DNA of 64,000 bases from positions 8,093 through 72,092 of the forward strand of contig DDQK01000026.1 in assembly GCA_002342665.1 (NCBI GenBank), in the 5' to 3' direction. Positions 42,099 to 51,060 of this stretch are shown in pieces. This DNA comes from Prevotella sp. UBA2444 (GTDB lineage Bacteria > Bacteroidota > Bacteroidia > Bacteroidales > Bacteroidaceae). A program made the translations under genes and the position numbers. The stretch's first letter is position 1. The number at the start of each line of letters is the position of its first letter. The notes under the pieces are model-generated. The model searched no databases and was not told the origin of the DNA. It saw only the letters and a program-made list of their open reading frames with translations.

Positions 42099-42899
42099 CT
42101 AATCAGATTTTGTGCTGTCTTGAATGACTAATCCAGCCAGCATAAAACCGAAAATGGCGGTAATGTGAGCCAGGGTGCCGTTAATTTGGGCTTTCGAAGA
42201 GCACCATTCGTGATTCAGCAAGGTAGGATCGCCTGGCCCGATCTTTGCCTTTGGACACATACATTGTTCAGTACCGCAGGTGGCGTTATGGCCCTTGTTC
42301 TCAAGAAGTTCATCCGAATACACGCACAAGAACTTGCGCTTGGGATATTGTCCGTCGCGCTTGAAACGTTTACGAAGGGCACGTGCCAGCGGGTCACCTT
42401 GAACCTTCCAGAACTCAGCAGTCTTGATCCTTGTGGGGTCGAGCTTCAGTGCTGCTCCCATTGAGGAATAGAACTTTGCCTGTGTCTGTGTCGCCATCAG
42501 AATCAGCAGCGTCTTGTCTTTCAGCGAGTCGATGGCATCGATGATGTAGTCGTAGCTCCCGATATCGAAGCTGTCGGCAGTCTCGGCTGTGAATATCTGT
42601 TGCAGGGCAGTGATCTCTGCCTGAGGGTTGATACTGAGCAGGCGCTCCTTCAGGGCTTCTACCTTTACCTGCCCTACGGTCTTCGAGGTGGCCATCAGCT
42701 GGCGGTTGATATTGGTGATGCAGACGCGGTCTGAATCGACGATAGTGAGATGCGTGATACCTGAACGTACCAGACTCTCGGCGCACCACGAGCCAACACC
42801 GCCCACACCGAAGATGATCACACGCTTCTGGCCGATGCTGCTCATCACCTCATCGCCCAACAGAAGTTCCGCCCTGCGGAAAATAGGTTGTAATGCCAT
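42099..42899 (-). CDS. TcdA-like E1-family tRNA threonylcarbamoyladenosine dehydratase
   Basis: A 266-residue ThiF/E1-fold protein of the TcdA (CsdL) group: [56 protein letters not shown], and C-terminal CxC-type cysteines ([12 protein letters not shown]). TcdA cyclises ct6A on tRNA; in other bacteria it works with a cysteine desulfurase partner. The ATG at 42899 begins one base after the HMA stop. Confidence 0.9.
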   Translation of the reverse strand: MALQPIFRRAELLLGDEVMSSIGQKRVIIFGVGGVGSWCAESLVRSGITHLTIVDSDRVCITNINRQLMATSKTVGQVKVEALKERLLSINPQAEITALQQIFTAETADSFDIGSYDYIIDAIDSLKDKTLLILMATQTQAKFYSSMGAALKLDPTRIKTAEFWKVQGDPLARALRKRFKRDGQYPKRKFLCVYSDELLENKGHNATCGTEQCMCPKAKIGPGDPTLLNHEWCSSKAQINGTLAHITAIFGFMLAGLVIQDSTKSD

Positions 42900-42900
42900 A

Positions 42901-43227
42901 TTATTTCTTCGTAGCACCTGTTTCGGCATCTACCTGACTGGGTGAATTCCCCTTCACCTCACAGGCTTCGTACTTAATCTTCTTGAAACCTTCAATGATG
43001 TTTTGGACATTGGTCTTGTCGGCATCATATTCGATGACCACTGTCTTGTCATCAAGATTGGTCGTAATCGACTTGATGCCTTTCTCAAAGCGGATGTTGT
43101 CTTTGATCTTCTTCTCACAACCAGTGCAGTGCATCTCCGGATTGGTGGTAAGCACAACAGTCTTGATGTCCTTGGCGGTGCTCACGGCAGCCATAGCCAG
43201 AGCCATGAATAATACTTTTGTTCTCAT
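42901..43227 (-). CDS. Exported heavy-metal-associated (HMA) domain protein
   Basis: A 108-residue protein with an N-terminal hydrophobic signal (KVLFMALAMAAVSTA) and one HMA fold with the metal-binding pair in MHCTGCEKKIK. A C-terminal polar tail follows. Encoded 26 bp downstream of a TonB receptor in the same operon, so it may accept copper or another soft metal in the periplasm. Start chosen at MRTKVLF; the upstream codons overlap the preceding gene. Confidence 0.88.
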   Translation of the reverse strand: MRTKVLFMALAMAAVSTAKDIKTVVLTTNPEMHCTGCEKKIKDNIRFEKGIKSITTNLDDKTVVIEYDADKTNVQNIIEGFKKIKYEACEVKGNSPSQVDAETGATKK

Positions 43228-43253
43228 AATGATCTTTACCTTATTATATATAT

Positions 43254-45239
43254 TTATATCTTGTTCCAATTAATTCGTGCGCCGATGTAGAATACGGCAC
43301 CATGCACCGGACCATAGATCATGGTGGCATCATAGTTGGGTCCCCAAGGATTGTCGGCACTGATAATGGCATTCTTCTGCTTGAAGCCCGTCAGGTTCTC
43401 GCCTCCAGCATAGATGCTCCAGTGGCGGAAGAAGCGGGTTACCTGGGCACTCACCTGCTCGTAAGCCTTGAAGTGCTCGGGCATTAAAGTGGTGTCATGA
43501 TTGTCGGGCAGGCGCCCACCACCATTCAGCTGCACGGTAGCATCAAACTGCCACTTGCCCAGTCCTGGGGCGAAGGATGCTGTGAGCAGACCCTTATAGC
43601 GGCTATTCATGGGCTTCTGTCGCAGTTTGCCGTTGTATGTGGCCTTCACATCGTTCCATCGCCAGGCGGCGGTCACGTTCAGCTTCGGAAGTATCTCGTA
43701 GGTGGCGTCCACCTGAATGGTGTGAGAGTATGACTTTTCATGATCGTTCAGGCCATGCACCTCAATCATCCTTTCTGCCACATCGTAGTCGATGATGGCC
43801 TGCTGGTTGAAACGGGTGTAATAATACTCGGCATTCAGATCGAGTGTCCGCCCGCCAACGGGAATCTTCAGCTGGGTGCTGAGGCCGTAGTTCCAGGCGT
43901 TCTCCTGCCCGATATTCTCGTTGATGATCAGTTGGCGGCTACTGGCCAGCAGATAGCTGTTCTCTGCAAGGATATGGGGCGTGCGATAGCCTTTGCCCAC
44001 AGAGCCGCGTAACGTAAGCCATTCGGTAGGTGAATACTTGACATGCATGCGAGGGGTGACATACGAGCCCCACAGCGAACTGTGATCCCAGCGCAGCCCA
44101 CCCATCACTGTGAACGTCTCACCTATCTTATAAGTATATTGGGCATATACGCCTGGCATTGTCTCGTCTGTGTCAGAATCATCACTCAAGTAGTCGTGGT
44201 TGAGGCTAAGACCGGTAGAGAGGTTGTGGTGCTCATCAAGATCGGTCTCGAACATCAGCGAAGCATAGCCGTTGCGCTGATCGGCATCGTAACGCTTGTG
44301 GCCATAGCTGCTCCTTTCATGATGAATAGAGCCACTCAGGATCAAGGCGATGTTCGTCATGAGTTCAGGGTTCAGGATGAGGGCGTTCTTGGCAAAAGCC
44401 TCGTAGCGCTCATTGGTGATGTCGATGAGATAAGGATTGTGGGCCGTGTGTCCATGAGCAATCTGTCCGCCCTCGCGATGCTCCTTCAGTCCCTTGATGG
44501 CGAGCTGAAACATATACGTGTCACTGATATAGGCCCATCGGCTCATGAGTGAGCCTTGTCGCATCTTGGGCATGTCGGCAAAGCCGTCGCCATTGTCATC
44601 ATGGGCCTTATCCAGTATCTCGTAGTGGCCTAATAGCGCTGTACTCCACTTGTCCGACAGTTTGAGATTGGCTCCAAGATTTGCCTCAAGTTTCAGGTCG
44701 CTGTTAAAATATAGATTTGCATCAGCCCATGGTGTGGCCTGGGGCTTCTTAAACTCCAGGTTGATCTGTCCCGTGATGCTCTCGTAACCGTTCTTTACCG
44801 ATGAGGCACCCTTCGACACCTGTATGCTCTGCATCCAGGGGCCGGGGATATAGCCGAGGGCATAGGGGGCTGCCAGTCCACGATAGTTTGGAATATTCTC
44901 GGTGAGCATCTGAACATAAGTGCCCGAGAGTCCCAGCAACTTGATCTGCTGCGCACCTGTGGCAGCATCGGCATAGTTCACGTCTACCGATGGGTTGGTG
45001 GTGAAACTCTCACCAAGGTTACAGCAAGCGGCACGCAACAGTTCCTTCGAACTGATAAACTCCGTATTGCCAAGCCCACCGGTCTTCACCCTCCCTGACT
45101 TACGCGACGATATCGTTACCTCACGGACAACCTTCCCGTCGAGTGTTTCGACATCCGACGAATCCTGCACTGCAGCGACCTGAGCGGAAGCGGCATTGCA
45201 CAGAAATAGTAAAGCTAAGACAGCCAAGAATAGTTTCAC
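43254..45239 (-). CDS. TonB-dependent outer-membrane receptor
   Basis: A 661-residue receptor: signal peptide MKLFLAVLALLFLCNAASAQ when started at GTG 45239, plug domain (SSKELLRAACCNLGESFTTN, LLGLSGTYVQMLTENIPNYR, VSKGASSVKNGYESITGQI) and a barrel ending YIGARINWNKI. It lacks the SusC-type N-terminal domain and SusD partner and looks like a metal or metallophore receptor; the adjacent HMA protein points to copper or a related metal, which is inference. The upstream 13 codons overlap the promoter, and the signal peptide begins precisely at the GTG. Preceded by operator site I. Confidence 0.88.
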   Translation of the reverse strand: MKLFLAVLALLFLCNAASAQVAAVQDSSDVETLDGKVVREVTISSRKSGRVKTGGLGNTEFISSKELLRAACCNLGESFTTNPSVDVNYADAATGAQQIKLLGLSGTYVQMLTENIPNYRGLAAPYALGYIPGPWMQSIQVSKGASSVKNGYESITGQINLEFKKPQATPWADANLYFNSDLKLEANLGANLKLSDKWSTALLGHYEILDKAHDDNGDGFADMPKMRQGSLMSRWAYISDTYMFQLAIKGLKEHREGGQIAHGHTAHNPYLIDITNERYEAFAKNALILNPELMTNIALILSGSIHHERSSYGHKRYDADQRNGYASLMFETDLDEHHNLSTGLSLNHDYLSDDSDTDETMPGVYAQYTYKIGETFTVMGGLRWDHSSLWGSYVTPRMHVKYSPTEWLTLRGSVGKGYRTPHILAENSYLLASSRQLIINENIGQENAWNYGLSTQLKIPVGGRTLDLNAEYYYTRFNQQAIIDYDVAERMIEVHGLNDHEKSYSHTIQVDATYEILPKLNVTAAWRWNDVKATYNGKLRQKPMNSRYKGLLTASFAPGLGKWQFDATVQLNGGGRLPDNHDTTLMPEHFKAYEQVSAQVTRFFRHWSIYAGGENLTGFKQKNAIISADNPWGPNYDATMIYGPVHGAVFYIGARINWNKI

Positions 45240-45244
45240 GGCTG

Positions 45245-45317
45245 CAAAGTTACGACTAATTATAAAACTTACCGCCAATTATATACATTTTTTTGCAAAA
45301 TACTCTTATATTGGTAT
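45245..45317 (-). promoter_or_regulatory. Promoter and operator of the TonB receptor gene (site I)
   Basis: Minus strand: -7 TAACTTTG at 45252-45245, directly ahead of the GTG start. At 45300-45317 the minus strand reads ATACC-AATATAAG-AGTAT, one mismatch from the sulfur operator, 47 bp upstream of the -7. Confidence 0.6.
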
Positions 45318-45338
45318 TCCCGTTTCGCGATTTGTTTG

Positions 45339-45421
45339 TATCTTTGCACCCGTTAAGGATGGTAGATCACGACCTAAGCAACTAAGAAAATCCCCGCTCT
45401 CTACCAAGCGGGGATTATCTT
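45339..45421 (+). ncRNA. Candidate small RNA between the TonB receptor and cysS
   Basis: A -7 element TATCTTTG (45339-45346) followed by CACCC is succeeded within 45 bases by a strong terminator hairpin, with no reading frame between. The transcript would be about 70 nt. Operator site I overlaps its -33 region. The -33 hexamer is poor, and the hairpin also serves cysS, so the RNA is only a candidate. Confidence 0.3.
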
Positions 45422-45424
45422 TTT
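45389..45424. terminator. Bidirectional terminator downstream of cysS
   Basis: Stem AATCCCCGCT (45389-45398) / AGCGGGGATT (45407-45416), loop CTCTACCA, T-rich on the plus strand and TTTTCTT on the minus strand; it begins a few bases after the cysS stop. Confidence 0.9.
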
Positions 45425-45426
45425 CA

Positions 45427-46920
45427 CTATTTGTTCAGTTTCCAGGTGACACCGTCCTTGGTGTCCTTCACCTCGAAGCCGGCTTCCTTCAGCTCGTCGC
45501 GGATCTTGTCGCAGGTAGCCCAGTCTTTCTCGGCACGAGCCTTCGCACGCAGCTCCAGCACCATGTCCACCACCTTGCCATAGGCCTCCTCGCGGGCATC
45601 ACTGCTATTGCCTTTCTCGGCCTTCAGGCCAAGGATGTCGAAGGTGAAGAGATGCATGGTCTCCTTCAGTTTTTTCAGGCAGTCGGCGCAGATAGTGGCC
45701 TTGTGGTCAATGAGCTTATTCACGACGGTGCAGGCCTCGAAGAGGTGACTGATCACCTGCGGGGTGGCAAAGTCGTCGTTCATCGCATCATAGCACTTCT
45801 GGCGCAGGCTCTTCACCACCATCTCGGTCTCAGCATCGCATTTGTCACCGGCCTGAATGCGCTCCAGGTCACTGATGGCATTCAGCAGTTTGTCGAGTCC
45901 TTTCTCGGCAGCCTCAAGGGCCTCGTTCGAGAAATCAACCGTGCCACGGTAATGGGCAGAGAGGATGAAGAATCGGATGGTCATCGGCGAATAGGCCTTC
46001 TCGAGCAGTTTGTGGTTGCCCGTGAAGAACTGCTCCAAGGTGATAAAGTTGCCCAGCGACTTGCCCATCTTCTGTCCGCCGATGGTAATCATATTGTTGT
46101 GCATCCAGTACTTCACGGCCTGATGCCCCATCGAGCCGAAAGCCTGAGCTATTTCACATTCGTGGTGGGGGAACACCAGGTCCATGCCGCCTCCGTGGAT
46201 GTCGAACTCCTCGCCCAGGTACTTGCGCCCCATGGCCGTGCACTCACAGTGCCAGCCAGGGAATCCGTCGCTCCAGGGCGACGGCCAGCGCATGATGTGT
46301 TCGGGCTGTGCCTTCTTCCACAAGGCGAAGTCGGCCTGGTTGCGCTTCTCACCCACACCGTCGAGATTGTCGCGGCTGGCATCCTTAATGTTCTCCAGAC
46401 TGCGACCTGAGAGGATGCCGTAGTGATACTTCTTGTTGTAGGCCTCAATATCAAAATAGATCGAGCCGTTCGACTCGTAGGCGAAGCCATTGTCGAGGAT
46501 CTGCTGCACCAGTTGCTGCTGCTCGATGATATGGCCTGTGGCATGGGGCTCTATCGACGGGCGTTCGCAGCCCAGGGCATCCATCGCCTGGTGGTAGCGG
46601 TTGGTGTAGTACTGCGCAATCTCCATCGGCTCGAGCTGTTCCAGTCGTGCCTTCTTGGCTATCTTGTCCTCACCCTCGTCGGCATCATGCTCCAGATGGC
46701 CCACGTCGGTGATGTTACGCACATATCTTACCTTATATCCCAGATGCTTCAGGTAGCGAAACACCAGGTCGAAGGTGATGGCGGGACGGGCATGGCCCAG
46801 ATGGGGGTCACCATAGACCGTCGGGCCGCAGACATACATGCCCACATTAGGGGCATGAAGAGGTTCGAAACGCTCCTTCTGTCGTGTCAGTGTATTGTAA
46901 ATGACTAGTCTTGATTCCAT
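45427..46920 (-). CDS. cysS: Cysteinyl-tRNA synthetase
   Basis: A 497-residue class I aminoacyl-tRNA synthetase. HIGH-type motif in [12 protein letters not shown], zinc ligands in YVCGPTVY and WHCECTAMG and HHECE, and KMSKS as KMGKSLGN. Full length. Its own promoter (TAACTTTG at 46948-46941 on the minus strand) lies just upstream without the sulfur operator. Its placement beside sulfur genes may be coincidental. Confidence 0.98.
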   Translation of the reverse strand: MESRLVIYNTLTRQKERFEPLHAPNVGMYVCGPTVYGDPHLGHARPAITFDLVFRYLKHLGYKVRYVRNITDVGHLEHDADEGEDKIAKKARLEQLEPMEIAQYYTNRYHQAMDALGCERPSIEPHATGHIIEQQQLVQQILDNGFAYESNGSIYFDIEAYNKKYHYGILSGRSLENIKDASRDNLDGVGEKRNQADFALWKKAQPEHIMRWPSPWSDGFPGWHCECTAMGRKYLGEEFDIHGGGMDLVFPHHECEIAQAFGSMGHQAVKYWMHNNMITIGGQKMGKSLGNFITLEQFFTGNHKLLEKAYSPMTIRFFILSAHYRGTVDFSNEALEAAEKGLDKLLNAISDLERIQAGDKCDAETEMVVKSLRQKCYDAMNDDFATPQVISHLFEACTVVNKLIDHKATICADCLKKLKETMHLFTFDILGLKAEKGNSSDAREEAYGKVVDMVLELRAKARAEKDWATCDKIRDELKEAGFEVKDTKDGVTWKLNK

Positions 46921-46940
46921 ATTCTAAACGTTTAGCGGTG

Positions 46941-46948
46941 CAAAGTTA
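46941..46948 (-). promoter_or_regulatory. -7 element of the cysS promoter
   Basis: TAACTTTGCACC on the minus strand, 21 bases before the ATG. No clear -33 was assigned. Confidence 0.55.
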
Positions 46949-46998
46949 AATAATAAAAATGAGAAAACGAAAGAATGAAAGCATAAAATAACTATAAG

Positions 46999-48684
46999 CT
47001 ATGAATTATGCATTATATACAAGTCGGCCTCGAAGTGATCTTCATCCTCACAGTCGAGCCAGCCTGTCATCATGCTTCTGGTGTCGGGATCGCAGAATGT
47101 CGCCTGCTGCACCATCCGGATGATTGCTTCGTCGCGCCGTGGCAAGATGTAGAAAGAGGTCTCGCCGTGATAGTGGTTACGGATGGCTATCTCGCCCGTC
47201 ACAATATTGGGTAGGGTGTAGACGAATAGCGACGGACTGGGATAATAGTTGTCGGCATCACGTATCGATTCCAGATAGGCCCTGTCGGCATGTATCGACG
47301 AGGAGTGGTTGAAGAGGACAACGGCACGGCCGTCGCATTCCACAAATCGTTCCTTGCCTTCGCTCGCCAGCAACAGTTCCGAGGCCACAAACCCCAGGCG
47401 GCTCAGCAGGTCCATCTTGTAGAAGCGGGGATAGTCACCGATGTATCGTTTGTAGAGATTGGTCAGCAGGGCCTTGCCCGTGCCTTCGCACTCTATTCGC
47501 TTGCCATCCACGGTGACCTCTGTAGGCGAGATTTGCACGCGATGTTGATCACGGGGACGGTTCTCCTGATCAATCGCTTCGCGAACGAGATCAGGAGAAC
47601 CGTCCCCGTGATCAACGTGATCAACGAGCAGTGCAGCATTACCCCCGCCAAAGCCGGAAATCAACTTCACAAAGGCGGTCTTGTCAGTCGACTGATGACT
47701 GGCACTCACCCGTACATTTCCCGATACACCCAGTTCCTCAAAGCCCTTGGTTCCGAGAATGATATGATCGTCGAGGGCTCTCATCGTCAGTACTGTCTCC
47801 AGTATCCCGGCAGCACCCAATGTGTGACCATAGTAGCCCTTCAGACTGTTCACTGGCACATCGCCGAGCTCTGCTTTCGTGATGGCCACCGACTCCATCT
47901 GATCCATAAACATCGTCGCCGTACCATGGGCATTAACCATCGCCAGATTGTCGGCATCCATGTCTCCGAGTGCAACTTTCAAGGCCCGTGTGGCCCCTTC
48001 AGCCGTTCTCGAAGGGGCACTGATGTCGTAGCCGTCATTACGGATGACACCTGTGCCGATGGCCCAGGGATTCGTCTGTCCCATGGGATCCTTGGAGAGG
48101 ACTATCGTGGCAGCAGCCTCGCCGAGGTTCATGCCTGTACGCTCCATATCGAAGGGGCGGCAGGGGGCAGGCGAGACTGCCTTCAGCGACTCGAAGCCTG
48201 AGGTGATGAAGGGACACAGCACATCAGCCCCACAGACCACAGCCAGGTCGTAAGCGCCAGTCGCCATCAGCCGGGAGGCGAGGATGATGGCCGAAAGTCC
48301 AGAGATACAGGCATTGCAGACCACAATGGGCGCAGTCGATACCCCCAGACGGTCGGCTATCCGCTGCGCACTCTCACCGGGACAAAGCATGGACGGCTCT
48401 GCGTCTGCGCTACCCAACAGCCCGACATTAGCCTTGGTGGTGCTGAGGATGAACACCAGCCGACGACTGCCGAGGTCTATCGGCAGGTCGTGCGTCGCCT
48501 CTCTTACCGACCTCACCACCAGCGACTCGAAACAGTCATAGGGACGGGCATCTGGACTTTGGAACCTGTCTCCACGACCATCTCCAAAGTTCAGAGCAGA
48601 ACCACCAGACACGACGGCCTGATAGTTCTGCTCAGTGGTTTCGCCCAAGGGCGAGAGGATATTATCTGCTACCTTATAAATCAC
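46999..48684 (-). CDS. Beta-ketoacyl-ACP synthase-like protein with C-terminal extension
   Basis: A 561-residue thiolase-fold condensing enzyme. Catalytic Cys126 in VVCNACISGLSA, first His in NAHGTATMFMDQ, second His in GYYGHTLGAAG, and the GFGGGNAALLV block complete a KAS I/II-like domain ending near residue 355. Then comes a short charged linker encoded by a perfect DNA palindrome (47544-47616) and a further domain of about 175 residues (FYKMDLLSRLGFVASELLLA, VVLFNHSSSIHADRAYLES, FVYTLPNIVTGEIAIRNHYH) that itself resembles a shortened ketoacyl-synthase-like fold. Substrate unknown; overlaps the CoA transferase stop by 4 bp. Confidence 0.85.
   Translation of the reverse strand: MIYKVADNILSPLGETTEQNYQAVVSGGSALNFGDGRGDRFQSPDARPYDCFESLVVRSVREATHDLPIDLGSRRLVFILSTTKANVGLLGSADAEPSMLCPGESAQRIADRLGVSTAPIVVCNACISGLSAIILASRLMATGAYDLAVVCGADVLCPFITSGFESLKAVSPAPCRPFDMERTGMNLGEAAATIVLSKDPMGQTNPWAIGTGVIRNDGYDISAPSRTAEGATRALKVALGDMDADNLAMVNAHGTATMFMDQMESVAITKAELGDVPVNSLKGYYGHTLGAAGILETVLTMRALDDHIILGTKGFEELGVSGNVRVSASHQSTDKTAFVKLISGFGGGNAALLVDHVDHGDGSPDLVREAIDQENRPRDQHRVQISPTEVTVDGKRIECEGTGKALLTNLYKRYIGDYPRFYKMDLLSRLGFVASELLLASEGKERFVECDGRAVVLFNHSSSIHADRAYLESIRDADNYYPSPSLFVYTLPNIVTGEIAIRNHYHGETSFYILPRRDEAIIRMVQQATFCDPDTRSMMTGWLDCEDEDHFEADLYIMHNS
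47544..47616. repeat. 28-bp perfect inverted repeat inside the ketoacyl synthase gene
   Basis: Arms 47544-47571 and 47589-47616 are exact reverse complements (core ACGGGGACGGTTCTCC), with a 17-bp loop. GTGATCAAC is directly repeated at 47608 and 47617. The element stays in frame and encodes the charged interdomain linker. It looks like a mobile palindromic (REP/RPE-like) element inserted into a coding sequence. Confidence 0.85.
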
Positions 48685-50189
48685 TTCTTCACGTACTCCG
48701 AGAAGTCGGTCAGACGCATGTCACCCTTGCGAGCCAGCGTGTCGTGCATGGCGAAGGCAGCCGTCAGGCAGTGACGGGTATGTCCACCTGTGCCCAGCTT
48801 CAGATAGTCCCAAAGCAACTGCTTGTAGTCGGGGTGGGCACAGTTCTCAATGATGGTCTGAGCACGCTGCATGGGGCTCTTGCCGCGCAGGTCGGCGATA
48901 CCCTGTTCGGTGACGATGATGTTCACGTCGTGCTCCGAAGAGTCCTGGTGGGTTACGAAAGGAACGACCGACGAGATCAGGCCACCCTTGGCCACTGAGG
49001 GACAAGTAAATATAGAGAGGTATGCATTGCGGATGAAGTCGCCTGAGCCTCCGATACCGTTCATCATCTTCGTACCGCTGATATGGGTAGAGTTGGCGTT
49101 GCCATAGATATCCACCTCGATGGCAGTGTTGATGGCAATCACGCCGAGACGACGGATGATGGCCGGATGGTTCGATATCTCACTCTGACGCAGCGTCAGG
49201 TGATTCTTCATATAGTCCATGTTGTCGTACACCTGCATCAGACATTCGTTGGATACAGTCAGAGAACAGGCCGAGGCATCCTTCACACGACCTGTGAGCA
49301 TCATGTCGATCACGGCGTTCTGGATTACCTCGGTATAGATGTTGAAGTCAGGCACGTGCTTGTCGGCACCCAGAGCACCGAGGATGGCGTTGGCCGTAGA
49401 GCCCACACCGCTCTGCAGGGGCAGGAACTCCTTGGGGATGCGACCCTTGTGGAGCTCGTCGACGAGGAACTCAGCCGTCAGGTAGCCGATCTTCTCGGTC
49501 ACGGGGTCACTGTCCTTGAAGGCACGGGCCTCGTCGGGGATATTGCACTCCACGACGCCCACCACCTTTTCCTTCGGAATCGACACGTAGGGCACACCGA
49601 TTCGGTCGCTGACGTTGAAGATGGGAATAGGCTTGCGATAAGGGGGGTCGGCAGGCTCATACACGTCGTGGATGAACTTGGCGTTGGGGCTGTGGAACGA
49701 GTTGAGCTCCAGAATGACCTTCTTGGCCAGACGGGCTGCTGTGGGCGAGATGCCGCCGGCGGCGGTCAGGTAGACATGATAGTCGTTGCCCACCTCCTCA
49801 ATGTCGCACACCTCGAGGATGGCCCAGTCGAGGTCGCCGTAGAAACCATAGCGCAGCTCCTGTGCCATGTGGCTCAGGTGCAGGTCGTTGTAGGGAATCT
49901 CCCCTGCGTTGACATGCTTGCGGAAGTCGGGGTTGGTGGTGTAGGGGGCACGGTACTTGATGGCCTGGGCGTTGGCCAGGTCGCCGTCGGTAGACTGTCC
50001 GGTGGAAGCACCGGTGAAGATGGCCACCTTGAACTCACGGCCAGCCTCATGCTCAGCCACGGCCAGCTTGGCAAGTTCCTTGGTCGTTGCCTTAGCCACA
50101 CCGGCGGGTGTAAAACCACTCATGGCGATCTGATCGCCATTCTTAATCAATGCTGCAGCCTCTGCAGCGGTCATACGTGTATAAGCCAT
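48681..50189 (-). CDS. Acetyl-CoA hydrolase/CoA-transferase family protein
   Basis: A 502-residue CoA transferase of the Cat1/ScpC type (succinyl-CoA:acetate transferase or acetyl-CoA hydrolase). Motifs: MSGFTPAGVAKATTKELAK, PLQSGVGSTANAILGAL, catalytic Glu region NIIVTEQGIADLRGKSPMQR. In Bacteroidota such enzymes take part in acetate and propionate formation from succinate-derived CoA esters. The ATG at 50189 is chosen since upstream codons precede the promoter -7 region (50219-50226). Confidence 0.93.
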   Translation of the reverse strand: MAYTRMTAAEAAALIKNGDQIAMSGFTPAGVAKATTKELAKLAVAEHEAGREFKVAIFTGASTGQSTDGDLANAQAIKYRAPYTTNPDFRKHVNAGEIPYNDLHLSHMAQELRYGFYGDLDWAILEVCDIEEVGNDYHVYLTAAGGISPTAARLAKKVILELNSFHSPNAKFIHDVYEPADPPYRKPIPIFNVSDRIGVPYVSIPKEKVVGVVECNIPDEARAFKDSDPVTEKIGYLTAEFLVDELHKGRIPKEFLPLQSGVGSTANAILGALGADKHVPDFNIYTEVIQNAVIDMMLTGRVKDASACSLTVSNECLMQVYDNMDYMKNHLTLRQSEISNHPAIIRRLGVIAINTAIEVDIYGNANSTHISGTKMMNGIGGSGDFIRNAYLSIFTCPSVAKGGLISSVVPFVTHQDSSEHDVNIIVTEQGIADLRGKSPMQRAQTIIENCAHPDYKQLLWDYLKLGTGGHTRHCLTAAFAMHDTLARKGDMRLTDFSEYVKK

Positions 50190-50218
50190 AATCTGATGTA
50201 AATTTGCAAATTTGCCTG

Positions 50219-50247
50219 CAAAATTACATCTTTTCACTCAAACAACC
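50219..50247 (-). promoter_or_regulatory. Promoter of the CoA transferase gene
   Basis: Minus strand TAATTTTG at 50226-50219, with TTTG about 20 bp upstream inside the TTTGGTTGTTTG stretch. Confidence 0.6.
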
Positions 50248-50264
50248 AAACAAATTATGAATTA

Positions 50265-50912
50265 TTATAAGTATTCCATCAGCACGTCCCAGACGGCGAT
50301 GATATGACAGACAGAGCCTGCCAGCACGAAGAAATGGAACACGGAGTGCATATACTTCTTCTTGTTCAGGGAATAGAAGACGGCTCCCGTGATGTAGCAG
50401 ACACCCTCAGCGATAATCCAGATGACCGCTGCCGTCGACACTGAGTCGATCAGCGGCTTGAAGGCCACCAGCACCGACAGACCCATGCCCACGAAACAGA
50501 ATGTCTCAAGGTTGGAATGTTCCTTCAGACGGATGAAGCTCACGATAGTGCCTGCTATGGCACAAGTCCAGACAAACGTGAAGAGACTCCAGCCCCAGTA
50601 GCCCTGCTCCCGGAGTGCCACCAGCGTCAGCGGCGAGTAGGAACCCGCGATGTGCCAGTAGATGGCTGCATGGTCCCAGCGGCGCAAGCGCTCCTTCCAC
50701 TTCGAGTGATGCTTCATCGAATGATACAGCGTAGAGGCAGCATACGAGCCCAGCATGCCGAAGAGATAGAGTATCACCCCCACCCTCGCCCAGTCGTTGT
50801 CGCTGCGGAAACACCACACGAGGAAGATGATGCCGAACACCACCCCCATCAGAATGCCTCCACCATGGGATGCCGCATTCCAAATCTCCTCGCGCTTCGT
50901 ATAGCGTATCAT
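50265..50912 (-). CDS. Hemolysin III/PAQR-family membrane protein
   Basis: A 215-residue seven-span integral membrane protein of the YqfA/hemolysin III family. The conserved N-terminal REEIWNAASHGGGI, SxxYH-like STLYHSMKH, DHAAIYWHIAGSYSPL and C-terminal SVFHFFVLAGSVCHII motifs include the metal-binding Ser, Asp and His residues. Physiological role is unclear in bacteria. Promoter TACTTTTG at 50946-50939 on the minus strand. Confidence 0.93.
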   Translation of the reverse strand: MIRYTKREEIWNAASHGGGILMGVVFGIIFLVWCFRSDNDWARVGVILYLFGMLGSYAASTLYHSMKHHSKWKERLRRWDHAAIYWHIAGSYSPLTLVALREQGYWGWSLFTFVWTCAIAGTIVSFIRLKEHSNLETFCFVGMGLSVLVAFKPLIDSVSTAAVIWIIAEGVCYITGAVFYSLNKKKYMHSVFHFFVLAGSVCHIIAVWDVLMEYL

Positions 50913-50938
50913 CGCTCAATGTTCAATGGTTGACCCGA

Positions 50939-50969
50939 CAAAAGTACTGCTTTTTGGCCAAATACCAAA
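50939..50969 (-). promoter_or_regulatory. Promoter of the hemolysin III gene
   Basis: Minus strand -7 TACTTTTG at 50946-50939 with a TTTG about 19 bp upstream. Confidence 0.55.
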
Positions 50970-51009
50970 AGTTTCGTCCGAAAAATTACCGAATCTCAAT
51001 AATTCTTCC

Positions 51010-51017
51010 TAACTTTG
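51010..51017 (+). promoter_or_regulatory. -7 element of the lipoprotein gene promoter
   Basis: TAACTTTGCCCCC at 51010; about 45 bases of leader before the ATG at 51061. Confidence 0.55.
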
Positions 51018-51060
51018 CCCCCACTTTCGGAGCATTAACAATAAAAAGAAGATAAGGAAC

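Noticed and set aside
49083-50201. A 372-codon plus-strand frame opposite the CoA transferase
   Set aside because: Shadow of a well conserved minus-strand gene in GC-rich DNA; the composition (His/Val rich) is typical of antisense reading.
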